From Streptosporangiaceae bacterium (GTDB taxonomy: Bacteria; Actinomycetota; Actinomycetes; Streptosporangiales; Streptosporangiaceae), in contig JASHQP010000725.1 of assembly GCA_030039095.1 (NCBI GenBank), positions 1-9,866 of the forward strand: DNA of 9,866 nucleotides, read 5' to 3'. The number at the start of each line of letters is the position of its first letter. Position 1 is the stretch's first letter. Positions 6,814-9,866 of the stretch are shown here, piece after piece. A model generated the notes under the pieces. That model was not told the DNA's origin. It was given only the letters and a program-made list of their open reading frames with translations, and did not search any database. The position numbers were made by a program, and so were the translations under genes.

Positions 6814-8146
6814 TCGTCGAGCCCGACAGCAGCCGCACGGTCCGCGACTTCCGGGACGGCCGCACCGCGCGGCGCGGCAGCCGCACCCGCAGCGCTCCCG
6901 GCATCGACTCGAATACCAGCGGGGGATCCAGCAGCAGCGCCTCGCCGTCGATCCCGATCTCCACCGGGGCTCCCGAGCCGACCTCGAACCGCTGCGCGGA
7001 CCACTCCTGCCAGCCGGGAAACCGGCGGACCTGGCCGGCCGCCTCGAGCGCCATGAACCGGCTGGCCGCAGCGGCGTCGGCGATCCTCGCGACGACGATC
7101 CCGAGCACGCCCCGGTCCAGGTGCTCGCGCGTGCCCATGCCGCCGATGCTGTCGAGCTGGTAAGGGTCGTTGGACACCAGGATCAGGTGAGCGTTCGGCT
7201 CGTCGCCGTCCGGCCCGCGGAAGCGCAGGTCCAGCGGCTCGGCGTCCGGCCCGAGCACCTCCGGAAGCACCGCGGCCGCGGTCGAGAGCTTGGCGTCGCG
7301 GTACTGCGGCGACTGGATCACCTTCGCGTACAGGCCGAGCGACGCATTGTTCACGAAGACCCGGCCGTTGACCGAGGCGAGATCGACCCGGCGCTCGACC
7401 CCGTCGGTAAACGCGTCGAGCGCGCCGACCACGTCGTCCCGGTCCAGGCCCAGGTCGAGCGCGAAGTGGTTCCTTGTCCCGGCCGGCACGCACACGTGCG
7501 GGACTCCCCGGCGGCTGGCCACGGTCGCGACCAGCGCCTGCGATCCGTCGCCCCCGGCCATCCCGATCACGTCGGCGCCCCGGCTGACCGCGTCGTCGGC
7601 CAGCCGCAGCAGGTCGTCTCCCGGCCCCAGCACGACCGGCTCGATGCCCCGCCGTACGCACTCCTCCCCGAGATGGAAGCGCTCGGCCTTGCCGCCGCCG
7701 GACTTCAGATTCATGACCAGAACGGGCCGCCGGGGCCGGCTCGCCGTGGTCAGGAGGGCCTTGTCGGCGGCTGACCCGATCCCGGCCCTCCTGGCCCGGA
7801 GCGCGTAACGCGCCGACGCCACCGACAGCGCGGACGCGACGATGACCAGGATCAGCGCGACGAGGTTGAGGTGGGCGAAAACCAGGCCGGTGATCAGCCC
7901 GCCCAGCGCCACGACCATGACGGCGATCCCGACCACCCGGACGAACCCGCGCCGCGACACCACGTACCAGCCCGCGATCACAAAGATCAGCAGCCCGGCG
8001 AGCGCCAGAAGCACGGCCCCGAGGTGGACGATCACGCCGATCAGCAGCAGACCGGCGGCAGCCACGAGGGCAAGCAGGGACACAGCGGCTGCTACGCGCC
8101 GGCCCGCCGGCGGACGGTCCGCCCGGTGCTTGCCCACCCCATCCAC
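6779..8146 (-). CDS. Diacylglycerol kinase-type lipid kinase with four N-terminal membrane helices
   Basis: This is a DAGK catalytic-domain protein of the YegS/BmrU/DgkB superfamily, which phosphorylates diacylglycerol or related lipids with ATP at the membrane. Numbering is from GTG 8146 (455 residues). There are four hydrophobic segments at about 18-41, 43-63, 70-91 and 93-115. The kinase domain begins at VLVMNLKSGGGKAE (142-155) and has GGDGS (198-202), a variant of the family GGDGT ATP-site motif, PAGTRNHFALDLGL (221-234) and, near the C-terminus, IDGE (399-402). The start is uncertain. The frame is open up to 8443 and has an ATG at 8299, but codons between 8299 and about 8150 include TTA, CTA, ATA, AAA and GTA, unlike the rest of the gene. 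The GTG at 8137, with AGGTGG five bases ahead, is equally likely. Its 3' end overlaps the NDH-2 gene by 35 bases. The exact lipid substrate is not predictable. Confidence 0.88.
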   Translation of the reverse strand: MDGVGKHRADRPPAGRRVAAAVSLLALVAAAGLLLIGVIVHLGAVLLALAGLLIFVIAGWYVVSRRGFVRVVGIAVMVVALGGLITGLVFAHLNLVALILVIVASALSVASARYALRARRAGIGSAADKALLTTASRPRRPVLVMNLKSGGGKAERFHLGEECVRRGIEPVVLGPGDDLLRLADDAVSRGADVIGMAGGDGSQALVATVASRRGVPHVCVPAGTRNHFALDLGLDRDDVVGALDAFTDGVERRVDLASVNGRVFVNNASLGLYAKVIQSPQYRDAKLSTAAAVLPEVLGPDAEPLDLRFRGPDGDEPNAHLILVSNDPYQLDSIGGMGTREHLDRGVLGIVVARIADAAAASRFMALEAAGQVRRFPGWQEWSAQRFEVGSGAPVEIGIDGEALLLDPPLVFESMPGALRVRLPRRAVRPSRKSRTVRLLSGSTISELAEVAAGN

Positions 8147-8255
8147 CTGCCTGTGCCGCTGGAGTATCGGTGCTGCGCCATCGTGCCCCTTCTGGCCGCC
8201 GCGACCATCCCCCGCTCCGGGTGACAGGCTCCTCCTCGGCCCGGGCCGCTCGTGG

Positions 8256-8295
8256 ATGTACCAAAAGACGGGTAATAGGCCGTCTTTCGGTACAT
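8256..8295. repeat. 16-bp near-perfect inverted repeat, operator or bidirectional hairpin
   Basis: The arms 8256-8271 (ATGTACCAAAAGACGG) and 8280-8295 (CCGTCTTTCGGTACAT) pair at 15 of 16 positions, with A8263 opposite C8288, around the 8-base loop GTAATAGG. The arms are much richer in A/T than the surroundings. An A-run precedes the GACGG core and a T-run follows the CCGTC core on both strands, so it looks like a bidirectional terminator. Its place between divergent genes favours an operator or 5'-leader element instead. I see no second copy in the window. Confidence 0.8.
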
Positions 8296-8455
8296 TCATG
8301 CCCGGGATCGAGCCGGTCGAGTGCTGCCACGCCGGGCGGCCGCCCAGGACGGGTCCGCCGCAGGTCACGGGCGCAGCCGTATCACCCGGCGAGGATGGGG
8401 CGCGGCCGGTGACCGGGCTGATGAACTTGCCCGGACCGCTCACTTCACGTCAGAA

Positions 8456-8461
8456 AAGGGG
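8456..8461 (+). promoter_or_regulatory. Ribosome binding site of the DUF1269 gene
   Basis: AAGGGG ends five bases before the ATG at 8467. It supports this start for the DUF1269 protein. Confidence 0.6.
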
Positions 8462-8466
8462 ATCCA

Positions 8467-8958
8467 ATGGCTGACCTGATCGCCATCGGCTACCAGAACG
8501 AGGCCACCGCCGAGGCGGCAGCGGACGAGGCCCGGCGGCTCGCCCGTGACCTCATCATCGAGCCCGAGGCGATCGCCGTGATCGTCCGGGATCCCGAGGG
8601 CAAGTATCACGTCCACACCAGCCACAACCCGGTCGGCCGGGGCGCAACCTGGGGGATGTTCTGGGGTCTGCTCTTCGGGCTGCTGTTCTTCATCCCGGTC
8701 TTCGGCATCGCGATCGGCGCGGGCCTCGGCGCCCTCATGGGCAAGATCACGAAGTCCGGCATCGACAAGGAGTTCCAGGACCAGGTCCGCGGGATGCTGC
8801 GGCCGGGTACCTCCGCGCTGTTCCTGATGGTGGACAAGGTGACCCCGGACAAGGCCGTCGAGGCAATGTCGAAGTACGGCGGCACGGTCCTGAAGACCTC
8901 CCTGTCCAAGCAGGGCGAGCAGGAGCTGCAGGAGGCGCTGCACGGGCACGCTGCCTAG
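8467..8958 (+). CDS. DUF1269-type membrane protein
   Basis: The protein has 163 residues. A soluble alpha/beta N-terminal part (1-55, beginning MADLIAIGYQNEATAEAAADEA) leads to a Gly-rich hydrophobic hairpin (about 60-92, with WGMFWGLLFGLLFFIPVFGI and then GAGLGALMG). This is followed by a second soluble part with a TSALFLMVDKVTPDKAVEAM segment and a Gln/Glu-rich end. The N- and C-terminal parts look like two related half-domains around a glycine-zipper-like membrane loop. This matches the DUF1269 family, which is common in actinobacteria and has no established biochemical role. The gene is divergent from the lipid kinase. The K+ channel start follows 67 bases downstream on the same strand, so the two may be co-transcribed. 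A membrane-stress role is only a guess from context. Confidence 0.85.
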   Translation: MADLIAIGYQNEATAEAAADEARRLARDLIIEPEAIAVIVRDPEGKYHVHTSHNPVGRGATWGMFWGLLFGLLFFIPVFGIAIGAGLGALMGKITKSGIDKEFQDQVRGMLRPGTSALFLMVDKVTPDKAVEAMSKYGGTVLKTSLSKQGEQELQEALHGHAA

Positions 8959-9025
8959 CGCGCCGCCGTCAGCCACAGCCGTCGGCCCGTCGTTTCGCCC
9001 GTAGCGTGACCAGACAGAGGTCATG

Positions 9026-9866
9026 ATGCGGCCGCGATGGGCCTTCCGGTCTGCCTGGGGCGGCCGCCGGCTGCCCGGCCGGAGGCCGCCCCAGGAACCC
9101 AGGCAGCGGTACGGCGCGCTGCTGCTGTTGCTGGTCCTGACCTACCTGCTCTCCGCGTCCGGGTTCAGCGTGCTCGCCGCCGAGCTGCAGACCGTGCTGT
9201 TCCTTGCGGTGATGCTCCTCGCGCTCCGTACCGGGGAGGCCAGCGCCGGAACTGCCACGGTGATCGCTCTCGTGGCCCTGATCGGCTCGCTCGCCGCGCT
9301 CGTCGCCGCGCTGACCCACACCAGGGGCGGTGACGGCGCGGCGGACCTCTGGAAGGGCCTGATCCTGCTGCTCACCGCCGTGCTCATCGTGCGCCGCGTT
9401 CTGGCCAGGCCCACGGTCACGCTGCAGAGCATCTACGGTGCGCTGAGCGCCTATCTGATCATCGGGCTGATGTTCGCCGCCTTTTACGCGGCGATCGAGC
9501 GCCTCGGCGGCGGGCCGTTCTTCGCCCACCAGCAGCCGGCCAATACGCAGACCTTCCAGTACTTCAGCTTCACCACGCTGACCACACTGGGCTACGGGGA
9601 CTTCACCGCCGCGGGCAACAGCGGGCGGGCCCTCGCCGTCATCGAGGCGCTGACCGGCCAGGTGTTCCTGGCCACGCTCGTTGCGCGGCTCGTCGCGGCG
9701 TTCCGCTCGCCGCTCGAGCGCAGCGTCCGCGCCGGGGCAGCGGCCGGCGCCCGGCGGGGCAGGAGGCGGTTGTCAGGCTATCCGGCGCACGGCTCGCGGA
9801 TGTCGTATCACCGCAAGCCGCCGGCAACCGGGGGGCGCCCGTTGTCCGGCCGGCCGCGCCCGTCGC
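9026..9866 (+). CDS. Six-helix potassium channel (ion_trans_2 pore), 3' end beyond the window
   Basis: The frame is open from the ATG pair at 9023/9026 to the window edge without a stop, giving at least 280 residues. I prefer ATG 9026 because AGAGG (9016-9020) is five bases ahead of it but only two ahead of 9023. The order is an Arg/Pro-rich cytoplasmic N-terminus (about 1-28), hydrophobic segments near 30-46, 55-66, 78-95, 108-120 and 134-154, a pore loop with FSFTTLTTLGYGDFT, and a last helix (ALAVIEALTGQVFLATLVARLV). TLGYGD is the K+ selectivity filter, so selective potassium conduction across the cytoplasmic membrane is expected. The fourth segment holds only one Arg pair (IVRRVLAR), not a regular voltage-sensor series. 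After the pore helix comes a very basic, Pro/Gly-rich tail. No RCK domain is seen before the edge, though one could lie beyond it. Confidence 0.88.
   Translation, partial: MRPRWAFRSAWGGRRLPGRRPPQEPRQRYGALLLLLVLTYLLSASGFSVLAAELQTVLFLAVMLLALRTGEASAGTATVIALVALIGSLAALVAALTHTRGGDGAADLWKGLILLLTAVLIVRRVLARPTVTLQSIYGALSAYLIIGLMFAAFYAAIERLGGGPFFAHQQPANTQTFQYFSFTTLTTLGYGDFTAAGNSGRALAVIEALTGQVFLATLVARLVAAFRSPLERSVRAGAAAGARRGRRRLSGYPAHGSRMSYHRKPPATGGRPLSGRPRPS
9051..9106 (+). repeat. Competing inverted repeats at the 5' end of the K+ channel gene
   Basis: CCTGGGGCGGCC (9054-9065) pairs perfectly with GGCCGCCCCAGG (9084-9095). The overlapping CTGCCTGGG (9051-9059) pairs perfectly with CCCAGGCAG (9098-9106). 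Both pairings use the same left strand, so only one can form at a time. An inner GCCGG/CCGGC stem (9066-9070, 9075-9079) extends the first. The structures cover about codons 9-27 of the channel. Confidence 0.7.

Larger units (their letters stand above)
8147..8466. other. Divergent intergenic region between the lipid kinase and DUF1269 genes
   Basis: These 320 bases separate two divergently read genes. The only clear structure is the inverted repeat at 8256-8295. Several short frames cross it, but their codon use is poor and none resembles a known protein. If the lipid kinase actually starts at the ATG at 8299, about half of this region would be coding. Promoters for both genes should lie here, but I could not place convincing -35/-10 pairs. 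Confidence 0.55.

Noticed and set aside
5190..7163. 657-codon plus-strand frame across NDH-2 and beyond
   Set aside because: It is out of frame with NDH-2, Arg/Gly-rich, and runs into DNA that is coding on the opposite strand.
8092..8295. Short minus-strand frame starting inside the inverted repeat (67 codons)
   Set aside because: No ribosome binding site and no resemblance to any protein. Its start is simply the ATG within the repeat arm.
8147..8299. ATG at 8299 as the lipid kinase start
   Set aside because: The added 51 codons include TTA, CTA, ATA, AAA and GTA, have no ribosome binding site ahead and encode no recognisable segment. It cannot be fully excluded.
6711..8330. 539-codon minus-strand frame overlapping the lipid kinase
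   Set aside because: It is out of frame with the DAGK motifs and consists of Arg/Gly/Ala-rich low-complexity sequence, so it is a shadow of the real gene.
9037..9333. 98-codon plus-strand frame near the channel start
   Set aside because: It is Arg/Ala/Pro-rich and out of frame with the K+ channel, whose helices and TLGYGD filter define the true frame.

Overview
The window is high-GC DNA with strong G/C bias at third codon positions, frequent GTG/ATG starts, very short spacers and overlapping convergent gene ends. This points to an actinobacterium; I cannot name the genus. Eight protein-coding genes are supported. I see no tRNA, rRNA, CRISPR array, insertion sequence or phage gene.

Layout. 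Left edge (1-126): GC-rich flank with a hairpin and a small inverted repeat ahead of the first gene. 127-2924 (+): a tightly packed unit of a 93-residue one-helix membrane protein, cydA and cydB (the two core subunits of a cytochrome bd oxidase). No cydDC genes follow cydB. 2902-3849 (-): a cyclase/kynurenine-formamidase-like hydrolase whose 3' end overlaps that of cydB. 3943-5319 (+): a glucose-6-phosphate dehydrogenase homologue, diverging from the hydrolase. 5398-6813 (+): a single-subunit NADH:quinone dehydrogenase (NDH-2). 6779-8146 (-): a membrane-anchored diacylglycerol-kinase-type lipid kinase, overlapping the NDH-2 3' end. 8147-8466: a divergent intergenic region holding a striking inverted repeat. 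8467-8958 (+): a DUF1269-type membrane protein. 9026 to the right edge (+): a six-helix potassium channel with a TLGYGD filter, cut off by the window.

How they may work together. NDH-2 would pass electrons from NADH to quinone, and cytochrome bd would pass them from quinol to oxygen, so a short non-proton-pumping dehydrogenase and a high-affinity oxidase lie within 4 kb. The Zwf-like protein would normally feed reducing equivalents from glucose 6-phosphate, but its signature active-site motif is badly altered, so that role is doubtful. The lipid kinase, DUF1269 protein and K+ channel suggest an adjoining group concerned with membrane state or stress; this is inference from neighbourhood only.

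Main points of interest. (1) CydA carries Lys183 exactly where E. coli CydA has His186, an axial ligand of heme b558, while its other heme ligands and quinol-site residues are kept. (2) A CxxC pair lies in the CydA Q-loop. (3) The G6PDH motif RIDHYLGK is replaced by RVDDWLAF. (4) A small membrane protein is closely coupled to cydA. (5) A 16-bp inverted repeat lies ahead of the lipid kinase. (6) Mutually exclusive hairpins lie at the start of the channel gene.
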